Assembly: GCA_020466095.1 (NCBI GenBank)
Contig: CM035806.1
Location: 67,633,762-67,697,761, forward strand
Reading direction: 5' to 3'
Length of the DNA stretch: 64,000 bases
Source of the DNA: Chlorops oryzae
Lineage: Eukaryota; Arthropoda; Insecta; Diptera; Chloropidae
Positions 53,408 through 64,000 of this stretch are shown in pieces. Under the pieces are notes generated by a model. The model was not told where the DNA came from and did no database searches. It saw only the letters and a list, made by a program, of their open reading frames with translations. The position numbers and the translations under genes were made by a program. The stretch's first letter is position 1; each line of letters opens with the position of its first letter.

Positions 53408-54699
53408 ACAGGTTGGCTGATAAGTCCCCGGTCTGACACATAGATGGCGTCGCTAGTATTAAATGCATATTATTTTTATATAGTGGCAACCTTCAAATGA
53501 TTCGTGTCAAAATTTGACGTCTGTAAGTCAATTAGTTTGTGAGATAGAGCGTCTTTTGTGAAGCAACTTTTGTTATTGTGAAAAAAATGGAAAAAAAGGA
53601 ATTTCGTGTTTTGATAAAATACTGTTTTCTGAAGGGAAAAAATACAGTGGAAGCAAAAACTTGGCTTGATAATGAGTTTCCGGACTCTGCCCCAGGAAAA
53701 TCAACAATAATTGATTGGTATGCAAAATTCAAGCGTGGTGAAATGAGCACGGAGGACGGTGAACGCAGTGGACGCCCGAAAGAGGTGGTTACCGACGAAA
53801 ACATCAAAAAAATTCCAAAATGATTTTGAATGACCGTAAATTAAAGTTGATCGAGATACCAGAGGCCTTAAAGATATCAAAGGAACGTGTTGGTCATATC
53901 ATTCATCAATATTTGGATATGAAAAAGCTCTGTGCAAAATGGGTGCCGCGCGAGCTCACATTTGACCAAAAACAACAACGTGTTGATGATTCTGAGCGGT
54001 GTTTGCAGCTGTTAACTCGCAATACACCCGAGTTTTTGCGTCGATATGTGACAATGGATGAAACATGGCTCTATCACTACACTCCTGAGTCCAATCGACA
54101 GTCGGCTGAGTGTACAGCGATCGGTGAACCGTCTCCGAAGCGTGGAAAGACTCAAAAGTCCGCTGGCAAAGTAATGGCCTCTGTTTTTTGGGATGGGCAT
54201 GGAATAATTTTTATCGATTATCTTGTGAAGGGAAAAACCATCAACAGTGACTATTATATGTCGTTATTGGAGCGTTTGAAGGTCGAAATCGCGGCAAAAC
54301 GGCCCCATATGAAGAAGAAAAAAGTGTTGTTCCACAAAGACAACGCACCGTGCCACAAGTCATTGAGAACGATGGCAAAAATTCATGAATTAGGCTTCGA
54401 ATTGCTTCCCCACCCACCGTATTCTCCAGATCTGGCCCCCAGCGACTTTTTCTTGTTCTCAGACCTCAAAAGGATGCTCGCAGGGAAAAAATTTGGCTGC
54501 AATGAAGAGGTGATCGCCGAAACTGAGGCCTATTTTGAGGCAAAACCGAAGGAGTACTACCAAAATGGTATCAAAAAATTGGAAGGTCGTTATAATCGTT
54601 GTATCGCTCTTGAAGGGAACTATGTTGAATAATAAAAACGAATTTTGACAAAAAACTGTGTTTTTCTTTGTTAGACTGGGGACTTATCAGCCAACCTGT
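53408..54699 (+). mobile_element. Himar1-like mariner (irritans group), 1292 bp
   Basis: Ends ACAGGTTGGCTGATAAGTCC and its inverse, with about two or three mismatches in the first 30 bases, flanked by TA (53406-53407, 54700-54701). Full-length for mariner and containing almost the whole transposase. Confidence 0.95.
53587..54632 (+). pseudogene. Himar1-like mariner transposase, one frameshift
   Basis: Starts MEKKEFRVLIKYCFLKGKNT. Helix-turn-helix DNA-binding part with ERSGRPKEVVTDENIKK and SKERVGHIIHQYL; WVPRELTFDQ; three catalytic Asp contexts VTMDETWLYH, FHKDNAPCHKS and SPDLAPSDFFLF. The usual HQD reads HKD here. The frame breaks near 53812-53820, where one base seems to be missing, splitting it into an 81-codon and a 270-codon part. 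From memory it is extremely close to the horn-fly Himar1 transposase. Mariner moves by cut-and-paste at TA. Confidence 0.93.
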
Positions 54700-55079
54700 T
54701 ATTGAAAAAATACGGGAAAATAGCACTGTTTTTGAATTTGAAATGGCCAACACTTTTTGAAAACAGCTGAAACAAAATCGAATAGAGAAGGTGGTAAGCG
54801 ATATTATTCAATTTCAATAAATGAATATAAAATATATATTTTGCAGATATTGAAGGAAATAGGTCTTTCATATTGCTTCCTGCAAAAAAAAAAATTTATT
54901 TGTGATGTCCTACAATCAAATAAGGAATAACATAACAAACCATAACTTAGCTCAACTATTTCGAGCATCATTAAATTAGTTACTGCTTTTTGTTCAAGAA
55001 ATTCAATTGCTTCAATCTTTTCGCTTTTCTGAGGCATTGTGAACTTGCTAATTTTTGTAATACACCACATATAACCTCT

Positions 55080-55286
55080 CATAGATTTTGAGCGGGATAT
55101 TTCGCGCTAGTTAGAAAGAGATGGTACTCGGCAGGCAAAAAAGGAGCGAGAGAGAAATACTTTTGGTGAGTACCTAAGTGCAAAATGTTCATTTTGGTGG
55201 GTACCCAAGACCGTGGTGGGTACCCAAGACCGTGTTGAAAAGAGCCAAAATGGAAACGGCTCCTGAGTGACATACACATATAGTTA
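55080..55286 (+). repeat. Dispersed repeat, second copy
   Basis: Matches 20157-20333. Here GTGGGTACCCAAGACC is tandemly doubled (55196-55229). Nature unknown. Confidence 0.7.
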
Positions 55287-55388
55287 TATATGTAATACAC
55301 TTTAGTGCATACAATTTTTGTATTACAAAATAAATCCCTGGTCGAACTGTTAAATTTTTAAATTACAAAAACAACTCAAAGTTGCAAA

Positions 55389-56263
55389 CAAGTAAGGGTG
55401 TTATAGTCAGGCGAGCCTGACAATAGAATACCCGACACAAACACACATGTTCAAATAATTTTTATTATTAAGAGGTTTTTAAGGCCATAAGGGGCCCCAT
55501 TTACCGACTTTTGTTGAATTTCTTTATGAAAACCGCCCTTTTGCCACGCCCACTTTTCCAATTTTTTTGATTTCTAATTGGAGTCCTTAATATATGCTCA
55601 AATTCTAAGTTTCAGTGGAATATCTCAAAAAAATCCGATTTTGGGGCAGCTTTGAGATTTTTGTGACAGACCCTAGTACTGGAGGTACCCTTAATAATGG
55701 ATCTATCAAAAAAATTTTTGGAGAAGATGTTTATGGCTACAAAGGAAGCATAACTGCCAAATTTCGTTCTAGTCCCATTTGAATTTCGGGTGTAGGAGAG
55801 AATTTTCGAAAAACGCCCTTCTGCCACGCCCGCTTTTCCAATTTTTTGAAATTGAATAACTTGACTTCAAATATGTTCAACTATCAAATTTCATCAAAAT
55901 ATCTTGAAAAACTTCGATTTTGAGGCAGTTTTTGTGATTTTCATAACAGACCCTAGTACTGGAGGTACCCTTAAAAATGGTCCGATCGGGTCCATTCTCG
56001 AACTTGTTCCTACTCATGTCCCCGTGAGCACGCATACCAAATTTCGCCAAGATAGCTCAACTCCTTCGATAAGAAAACTGTATACAAACAGACAGATAGA
56101 CGGACAGACAGACGGACAGATGGACGGACATGTCTAAATCGAATCTCCTAGTGACGCTGATCATTTCTATATATATTTTGTATGGTCTATCTCGACTGGT
56201 TCTGGGTGTTACACACAACCACACAAACGCAATATACTCTCGACACAGAGTGTGTCGGGTATA
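55389..56263 (-). mobile_element. DINE-like element (family 2)
   Basis: Starts CAAGTAAGGGTGTTATAG with hairpin GTCAGGCGAGCCTGAC, then two tandem blocks (GCCACGCCC(A/G)CTTTTCCAAT and GACCCTAGTACTGGAGGTACC recur near 55550/55810 and 55670/55950), then a GACGGACAGACAGACGG core, ATGTCTAAATCGA, and ends GTGTCGGGTATA. Same architecture as family 1. Confidence 0.75.
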
Positions 56264-56578
56264 AAAAGGTGTGTTCCCGAAAAGTACCTTGTACTTTTTC
56301 GAGGTTTTCATCTTTTCACCTTTAAGGGAATGCCCTTATTGATATTGATTTCGAGGTATACTGCGAGCACACGTTTACGATAAGTGTCCCAGGTATCTTA
56401 AGCCAGGCTGTCTATCCGAATATTTTTATGAGAGTAAGTCACATGTTTTATTGTGGGAGGAAGGGACTTGATTGACCTCAAAGGCTTTATGATACGAAGA
56501 TGCTTGATTAACGGATACCAAGTAAACGGGCTCCTTAACATTCGAGACCACCGTGTGTGCTTTTTAATAGAGTTTATG

Positions 56579-57355
56579 CACGGAAAGAATTGTCTTGTAT
56601 TGAATCAATAAAATATTTTATTAACTGTCAAAAAGTAAACATTTTATTAATTCAATACCAAAGTTGTACCCAAAGTACAACTTTTGCTAAAAATCAGTGA
56701 ATATATTTTACTGATATCAGTAAAAAATTTTATTGACTAAAAACACATAGTTAGATCTCCCATTAGAAGTCATTTCTGATGCTACAATTCAATGGTTTGA
56801 ATTACAGTCATTGGTAGTTTAAATACGCAAACCGAAATTTGACTCAGTAGTCAGCCAATCCGTAAAAATTGCTCTAATGAGACCCCAGACGGCAGGTCGA
56901 AACGTACGTCAGCAAATAGTCGCTTATGGGCGCCTTTCTCAAGCATAGCTTGAAACATAGATTTCACATTAATGAATTAATTATTGTTATTCTAGAAATA
57001 AACTCTTGTCGCAGAAAAGAGTCACCGAAATGGGACCAAAAAATGCAACAAAAATAGGAATCTGTTGATTCGCTATCAAAGAAAAGAGAAGTTTAGCTCG
57101 AATACTTTCACAGTTAAATTGCAAAAACAACTTTGTATGCATATGCATACAATAAAACTTAATACATGCAATTGTTTTTGTAAATAAGTATTTACTTGTT
57201 GATGTTTAATAAAATATTTTCTTGATTCAATAAAATATTTACTTTTTGATGTTTAATAAAATATATTCTTCAAATCAGTAAAAATTTTCTTGCTGCCAAA
57301 TCAAGCCAAGATTTTATTAGTTTTTACTGATTTTGAGAAAATAATTCTTTCCGTG
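56579..57355. mobile_element. MITE with CACGGAAAGAATT ends (777 bp)
   Basis: CACGGAAAGAATT (56579) is inverted as AATTCTTTCCGTG (to 57355), with TG on both sides. The interior repeats AATAAAATATTTT words several times. No ORF. Confidence 0.65.
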
Positions 57356-59830
57356 TGTTGAAAACGTTACTGTTGCTAATCGCAAAGTAATGTGTAGCAC
57401 TGGTAAATAACGGTTGTTTAATCAATGATTAATAAATAAAGCAAAACTTTTTTTAATAGATTGTGGTTAATTTATATAAATAAGTATTTATGTCAAAAAT
57501 TCATAACATCTCAGGTGGTCCAAAACAAAATATGGAAAAAATGTTTTTTGCTTCCTATGGCAACTTTTTATCACTAGCCATTTTGAATCGGCGAAAAAAG
57601 TTCTCTATCGTGACTCCCTTATATTTACGTACATATTGTATATCCATACATACGTATTCATTGCGATTGAAGTTCTTCTCTCAATTTAAGCATTGACCTA
57701 AGTACGTTCGCGGTGAAGTTGAAGCATTGCATCGGTGCAACACTGAGATTGGCTTAAACAAAAGCATTAGATTAGACACACGAGAGGCGGCGGAAACATT
57801 TGTTTGACTCACCGTGCTGACGACAAGCAAACAACCGTTTCATTTTTCGACCATAAAGCGGATGCATACAGCGATGGCGGCCGAACTTTCCGGTTAGCAC
57901 TCAAAGAATAGAAATGTAGGCTCTCTGCTAGGACTGTTAGGACAGCTAGACAGGCAGGAACTCCAAGAGAAATGTAATGCTTCCTGCAACTTGTGCACAC
58001 GTCGAAAATAAATCATGCCGTGAAATTGTTGGTAGAGTTTCGGGATTTATAAATTTCAAAATTCATAAACGCAAATGCAAAAAATGAACTTGGAGCTATG
58101 TATATGAGAGCACTATAATCTTAAATAATACCCAATTGAATTGGTTTGCATTAGAGCCAGAGCCTAAATTGCTGTTGCACGAAACGAACTTGCTGACTTT
58201 CGCCACAAACTGTTATGTACTTACCTCATGATTATAACAGTTAATGTCAGCGGTGATGATGGCACGTGAAAATAATAAAGACACTCTAGCGTCTCATGCC
58301 GATGGAGTCATTTAACCCTTCGTGTATCCAGCTCCATGTCGGCGTGGATCTTTTATGAAACCGAAGGGAATATCTGTGTCTCCATATCCACCTCTCTCCC
58401 CCTCTGTCTTTGTCACTCTGTCGGTTTCTCTGTACCTCTGTCTCTATGACATAATGTCTTAATGTCTGCATGTGGTTTTGTCTCTTTGTCTGCTGCTGCT
58501 GCTTTAAGCTAGTATTAATAATTTAAGTGCACATTTTTGGTGCGCTTGGAGATTAGCCAAAATGGTTGAAGTGTTTCTGTGTTTTTTTTTTCACTCTGTA
58601 TATTTTGTGTCTTTATCCCCTTTTCAAGTGCAAACCTTCTTTTTTTTTTGTTTAGTAGCATTCCGTCGAAGGTGATATCTTCTCGGTATGATAAGTTGTT
58701 AGCTTAGACACGTTCATGCTCGTCAAGTCACCATATCGCACGTCTTCAATTTAATGTTGGCAACGCCAACGATGTTAATGTATTCATGTCAGCTCGTGTT
58801 CTTGGCAAGATTTAGGTTAATTTTCAGACACGCAAGCATGCATAATCAGCATTAGGACAAGGCAAGACGAGATAGATAGAACAAGTGGTGTCTAGGGACT
58901 TGTTGTGGTGCCATCAACGGCCAAAGAAATTTCTTCTTCGGGGTTTATTTTTATTTTTTTGTTCACCTTCTGAACGGAAATTGGAAAATAATCGCGTTCG
59001 AAATTGGGGTCGTGGAATGGAGGGGTTAAATACTCTTTTGAAGTCTGGGCTTTGCTAATGTACATGACAGCGGTTTGACAGTCTCACAACAATTTTAGCT
59101 CGAATATACATACCTACATATTTATTGCATTTTATCGAATAAGTTTTCATGTTAGCCCACTGTCCTTTTTGCCATGCTAAAGAAGAAAGGATTCTAAATT
59201 AGACTCAAACGCTTTGTGGCTCATAAGTTTGACATTTTTGTTTTTTTTGTCTTTTTCTTAAAGACTTCAGCTATACTCACTTAATTAATCAATTAAAATG
59301 GATATGATTTTGATGGAAAAATTTTGTTTAGTTTCTGTTTAATCCTGCACTTTTGTTTGTTTCATAAACGCTGCGGGAAATCGTCTGTGCTAAATGAGTG
59401 CCATTCCCTTTGGTCTCGAGCTTTCATGGAATTCGATAGAAGTTTTTGAAGTCACAGCGCACAGTGCGACGGCACAGGAAAAATGCGTGTCGTGAATTCC
59501 ACCAAATGATATACCAATCGAAAGCAAATTTCTCCAATATCATGGATCCTTAAATTATTTTCTAACCAAATACTTTAAAACGACACAATTTCGTTTCGAA
59601 ATTGAACTTATTTTGTGCAAAAAATTTCAAACGCAATTTTTTGTTTGTTTTAAGAGGTGTTCTTTAAAAACTCATCAAAAAATTAGGTTTGAACCTGTTT
59701 TCATTATGAAAATGAAGTTGGAAGGACAATTAAATGTACTTTATGCTGTAGGAGGAAACTATGATCGAAGAATGTAGTATTTAAGAGCTGTGAGCTTTGA
59801 GGGTGGTAATTTTCAAAAAGTTAAAGCTAA
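57356..59830. other. Unannotated 2.5 kb
   Basis: Possibly true host intergenic or intronic DNA. Only low-complexity features: TCTGTCTC-type repeats (58395-58500) and CTGCTGCTGCTG at 58491. No supported ORF. Confidence 0.5.
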
Positions 59831-60015
59831 AGGCTCAGTTACTCTTGATTGAACGTAACTTGACTTTACTTATTTAATCAGCTGACTTGATGTGTTTAGT
59901 ACATTTTCTATGGGAGCAGTTACTGAAAACTTAATTTGATTTAAGATAAGAATCTGTGGAAAACCGATTTCTATAAGTTAAGTCAAGTAACGTTCAATCA
60001 AGAGTAACTGAGCCC
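59831..60015. mobile_element. Harbinger-type MITE (185 bp)
   Basis: Ends (A/G)GGCTCAGTTACTCTTGATTG inverted at the right, about 35 bp with few mismatches, flanked by TAA (59828-59830, 60016-60018). The interior has no coding signal. Confidence 0.75.
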
Positions 60016-61067
60016 TAAGGCTAAATCTTATGCTTTCGAAGTAAAAGTGGCAGTTACCAAGTCAAATTAAACCGGTCTTAGAGCATTCGATATTCGAAAA
60101 TGCACATTTTAAAATTAAAGCCCCAAAACATATGGTTTTTGCTATTTTCGAACACTCTTTCGAACTAGCGGGCCGATGGAAAAACGTTAAAATTTGAAAA
60201 ACAAGTTGAGTTGTGTCATAGGACACCAGATAAGAACGAAGTTCATTATGGTATTTATAAATGTTAGTAAATATAATTCGCAGCAAGGTTTTTCGCAAAA
60301 CTCAATTGTTTTTATTAAACGAAAAATATATGTATACAAGACGGCTGTTTGTTGTTTTCAACTGTTTTTCACAAGCGAAAATGCGATACAGTATATTCTG
60401 CTTAGCTGCATTCTATTATTTTCTAGACAATTTTATGCACTTACGCGAAAAACGCACCTACCCGAAATTTTTTGCTGTATTTTTGAGTAACATATCAGAA
60501 TGTCTTTAACAACACTTGAATTCTTAAAAGAACGCCGTCCAAATATTATTTTATTAACAAAAAACATATTTAACTTTTGTAATAAAAGGAAAATTCTTTC
60601 ATAACTGACTAGAAATAAAAAAATGCAGTAAAATGAAATGAAAAAAAATAGGTTTATCGTCTTCAACCTAGCTTAAACTTTTTGATGGTTTAAACTTTCA
60701 AATGATAGTCGCTATGAGAGCTTAAACCAGGTTTATTAATTTTGTATCAACATTTTTGAAAAATTCTAACAAAGCAAAGGCATTTTAGGTCGATAGGAAA
60801 GCGATTGAAATTCAAAAGATAAATTTTCAACAGGGCTGTTAAAGGAACATTTTACCATGAATTTTTATTTCAAAAACTAAAAACAGGATACTGTTAAAGC
60901 GAATGTGCACCTAAGTTGAATGCAGCTAAAAGAGAAATTTTCATACAAATACAGACAAAAATGCTGCCGTAGAATATTTTTGTGCAGGTATGTAACCTAC
61001 ATGTGCGCTAAAGGGCTCTGCGCTCTAAAGCTGCAAGTAAATTTCCAATACCAAACACATGTGGAAC
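60016..61067. other. Spacer, nothing recognised
   Basis: AT-rich. ORFs here lack any recognisable domain. Confidence 0.5.
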
Positions 61068-61691
61068 CAAGTAAGAAAGCTAAAGTCGGCCAAGCGCGAC
61101 TTTGAAATACCCAGCGTCCCGACATTATTGGCGCACTATGGTACGAAAAATCTCCATTTGTGGGCGTGGCATTTGGCGGGCTACATAAATTTTTTTCCTG
61201 CACCTATCGTTCACCTTGGTCAACCTATGTTGCGAATTTGAAGCTTCTACGCCTTTTACTTTATGAGTTACGATAAACCCTTATTTGTGGGCGTGGCTCG
61301 AAGGGGACGGCGTCCATTTTTTCCCAGGATATGTCCCTTTTCGTAGTTTACCAGTACACCAAATATCAATGAAATGTTTTGAGTGGTTCGCAAGTTACAA
61401 GCATTTTACTGAAAACACATTAAATTCATTTGTGGGCGTGGCAGTGAGCGGATGCCTTCCATTTTTACTTAGGATCATACTCGGACCCCGATATACCTGT
61501 GTGTCAGATTTCATTTTGATTGGTCAAGCCGTTTCGGAGGAGATCCGGACACGGATGGACGGACAGACGGACATGTCTAAATCGATTCAATTTTTGATCC
61601 TGATCAAGAATATATATATATATGTCTATATCTACGGAGCGTGATTCTGGCTATTACAAGATACCCTTATATACCCTGTTTACGCTGGGTA
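61068..61691 (-). mobile_element. DINE-1/Helentron-like element (family 1, copy D, short)
   Basis: CAAGTAAGAAAGCTAAAGTC, hairpin, about one and a half 127-bp units, AGGATATGTCCC block, short GGACGGACAGACGGAC core, (AT)n, and ACGCTGGGTATA. Fewer units than copies A and C. Confidence 0.78.
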
Positions 61692-62164
61692 TAAAACAAA
61701 TAAGTACTTTGACTTACTTTCGCTACTTGAACGCATACGCTTATTACAAGTAATCGGACTCACAGGGTTGCATTTAAGTCACACATTACCTATATTTCTG
61801 TCGACCTGTCATCGAAATTTCAACTCTGATTTCCTTTCTTCAAAGTAGTGAGCTCGTTACTTCCTTTCAATTTACTTTAACAGCCCTCAAAGTGCTAAGT
61901 TAGATAAGCAGAATATACTGGAACTGAAAAAGCATACGTGTAAAGGGTTTTCCATCGCAAATGAGATAGTTTCGAAAATGCGAATTTTCATACACAGAGA
62001 AAACGATACCACATAAAATGGAAGAAAAACAATAAGATTTCTCTATGGTTTTTATCCAAGAAGATTGTCTTATTGAAACCATAGAGAAAAACTTATTGTT
62101 TATTTTAACGAAAAATTGAACGAAAAGTCAAGAAGATAACTTATCATTTTGATATGAATTCTTT

Positions 62165-62210
62165 TAAAAAACCAGGTCGGCGGGTTCGATCCCTGCTCCA
62201 GCGAGCGTCG
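62165..62210 (+). other. tRNA-like T-arm with oligo-T
   Basis: GGTCGGCGGGTTCGATCCC then CTGCTCCAGCGAGCG and more than 15 T. This looks like the 3' half of a tRNA plus pol III terminator. Confidence 0.55.
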
Positions 62211-62501
62211 TTTTTTTTTTTTTTTTTTTTTTGTTGGAAAATTAGATAATTTAACATTTACATTATTTGAAAAACTGAGAAATAAAAGATTTTACCAAAG
62301 TTTTTATGCTTAAAAAATTTAAAAAAAAAGATTCTATAGGAATTTCTTGAAAGAGCTTATGTGTGACGTTTCGGAAGGCCCGACGAAAGCAACTTGTTTT
62401 TATTGGTTCGTGTCCAACTTACTTTCTGCTCCCCGTATTTTTCCCCTCGAAATTTACTTGCCTGTTTTATCCTCAATATCCTCAAATACACAACTTCTTT
62501 G

Positions 62502-62575
62502 GCCTGCGGCGGGGTTCGAACTCGGACCTTCCAGATTACAAGTCTAGCACACTTCAACTACGCCATCGCGAGATA
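62502..62575 (-). other. tRNA-Thr(TGT)-like pseudogene module
   Basis: On the minus strand GCGATGGCGTAGTTGAAG (box A-like), CTAGA-CTTGTAA-TCTGG forms a 5-bp anticodon arm with TGT in the anticodon position, and GAGTTCGAACCCC is box B-like. The T-stem and acceptor do not pair well, so it is not functional. Confidence 0.55.
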
Positions 62576-63027
62576 TGATTTCAGCTTGCTAGATTGATTA
62601 TATCAATGTAAGTGCAAAAAAAAACTGGTCTGTCTTTTTAAACTATGGAATGAATACGGAATTCATATACTTTTTTAAATCAATAAGTCTTGCTTTTTAT
62701 ATTAAAAAGGCCTCTTCTTAAAGCGATAAGGATAACTTATCAAAAGGTCACTTTTATAAGAATGTCACATAGTTTTATTGATATGCTCACCTTATTATTT
62801 GACTATATCAAGAAGTTTTCCATATTCTTCAACAGAAATAAAGAGATATTCACATTAAATATATGAGGATTTCTATTAAAATGTTTCAATAAGATTTTCT
62901 CTATGCATTCAAAGAGTTTTCTCTATGGAAAAAGCACATCGTTCATATAGTTTAAGAAGATTTCTCTATAAAATCGTTCAATAAGGGGATCTTATCGATT
63001 TTATGGGGTCATATTTTTCTGTGTGTA

Positions 63028-64000
63028 CATAAAGATGTTTTAAAGTATCGATATTTTTCACACCGATATTACATCCGCAGCCCCCGGAGTACAGACGATG
63101 ATTTTAAATATGTTTTAATTATGTACGAATTGACGTATACATTGATAGCGCAAAAAAATTATAAGCTACCTAAAATGCCCTTATATATTTGCAACAACCT
63201 ACTAATCGGAGTTATTCTGAAAACGTTCAGTCTGGCAGCACCACATATTGTTTTGTTTTGTTTTGTTTGAATGAATTTATGCTTGTATGTGCCTGTGTAG
63301 TTTCTGAATTTAATAATTAATTGTTTTTTCGGGATATCGTCGGAAATAAGTGTCGCCTAAAAAAGTATAATATCTCGGCCGCATCAGCAAGTCATTTTAC
63401 GTAAATATATGTATATTTCTTTCTTTTTGCAAAGGTTATTATACCCTTTTTTGCGAACTTCAATTTAGGTAACGCGGATTTTATAGCGGTTTTTCACTTT
63501 TTCTCGACTAGGTCCCCTGTCGCTATCGTTTCATAAAGAACTTCGTTCTAAAAAAACAAGAAAAATACAAAAATCTTCATCTGCTGCTTTTTAGAGTTCT
63601 TTCCAAATTTCATAATATTCCTTCGTACTAATCATCAGTCTGCTATCATCTCCTTCCTCAATATTATGAAAATGGCAAAAAGCGACACTTTAGCATGGTA
63701 TTTTATAGTAATATTCTTATCATAAAACTATAGCGCTAACGAAATGTGAAGGCGCAAAATTATGTGTGGCATAAACGTAGGCGCCAGAAAAGTTTCTACG
63801 CTCTTCTCTCTCTTGTTGGTCGAAAATTATACAAAATTTTTGGCAAGCCCTGTTTCAGATAGGAACCGAAGCCAGTTAAAGGGATTTCGCTTTTCGATGA
63901 CAAGCATTTTCTCTTGTTTTTCTTGTTATTTACTTAATTAAATCGAGAAAGGTTTGCTAAATGACCCAAATTTGTTGCTTTTTATTTTTTGTTGCGAGGT
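63028..64000. other. Spacer, nothing recognised
   Basis: AT-rich to the window end. No supported ORF or repeat. Confidence 0.5.

Larger units (their letters stand above)
53052..56338. mobile_element. Possible transposon with 22-bp inverted ends, with nested elements
   Basis: TAAGGGTATTCCCTTAAAGG (53052) and its reverse complement ending at 56338 match over 22 bp with one mismatch; CTCGAAAACCTC / GAGGTTTTC follow inside each end. Flanks TTTATAT / TTGATAT are a weak duplication. The mariner, the dispersed repeat and the DINE-like copy lie within. No own transposase seen. Confidence 0.5.
61993..63025. mobile_element. MITE with CACAGAGAAAA ends and paired tRNA-like modules (1033 bp)
   Basis: CACAGAGAAAA / TTTTTCTGTGTG ends flanked by TA (61991-61992, 63026-63027). 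Interior words TTTCTCTAT recur many times. Contains a plus-strand T-arm-like module (62165-62210) followed by a long T-run, and a minus-strand tRNA-like module (62502-62575). Confidence 0.7.

Noticed and set aside
57356..59830. Search for a host gene in the longest element-free stretch
   Set aside because: Only short ORFs without domains, no splice-linked coding blocks I could build; left unannotated.

Overview
The window is a transposable-element graveyard from an insect genome. I see no host gene I can support, no rRNA, no CRISPR array and no prokaryotic signal. A fly (higher Diptera, possibly a muscoid) is the best guess. It rests on DINE-1/Helentron-like repeats with GTCCGTCTG microsatellite cores, a mariner very close to the irritans/Himar1 group, a P-element relative, a Transib element, and Ty3/gypsy and BEL/Pao retrotransposons. 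This is inference from element families; the host lineage itself is not shown by any gene.

Layout. (1) 1-8007: a nearly complete Ty3/gypsy retrotransposon whose 5' LTR is cut by the window start, with gag, a -1 frameshift signal and pol. (2) 8279-15128: a DINE-1-like tandem-repeat element split by a minus-strand non-LTR retrotransposon with RNase H (8870-14479, 12-bp target duplication). (3) 15828-19935: a deleted mariner, a hAT-type MITE with a perfect 8-bp duplication, and two more DINE-1-like copies flanking a 114-bp MITE. (4) 20491-23816: a foldback element, a decayed Tc1-like transposon and a second DINE-like family fragment.

(5) 23991-48153: the centrepiece, one P-like transposon (29-bp terminal inverted repeats, 8-bp target duplication ATTCGATC). 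It has been blown up to 24 kb by nested insertions: a BEL/Pao retrotransposon (25058-33651), a Transib transposon (34140-37686), an I-clade LINE (37995-43521), several MITEs, and a foldback/Mutator-type MITE sitting inside its 3' terminal repeat (47354-48138). Removing each insertion with one copy of its target duplication rejoins the P-like transposase reading frame, with short introns of 58-62 bp, so insertion boundaries are known to the base. Stops and frameshifts show the P-like gene is dead.

(6) 48154-64000: an R1-like LINE fragment, a large foldback (50461-52575) carrying a nested insert with a tRNA-like module, a Himar1-like mariner with one frameshift (53408-54699), more DINE-like copies, several MITEs, and about 5 kb in which I see nothing recognisable.

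Most interesting points: the Transib element encodes a RAG1-core-like transposase and one of its ends reads CACAGTG, the recombination-signal heptamer; the BEL element has a third ORF with zinc knuckles and an Arg/Ser-rich tail behind a possible splice acceptor; the gypsy element has a textbook GGGAAAC slippery site followed by a stem-loop; and two MITE families carry paired, convergent tRNA-like modules.
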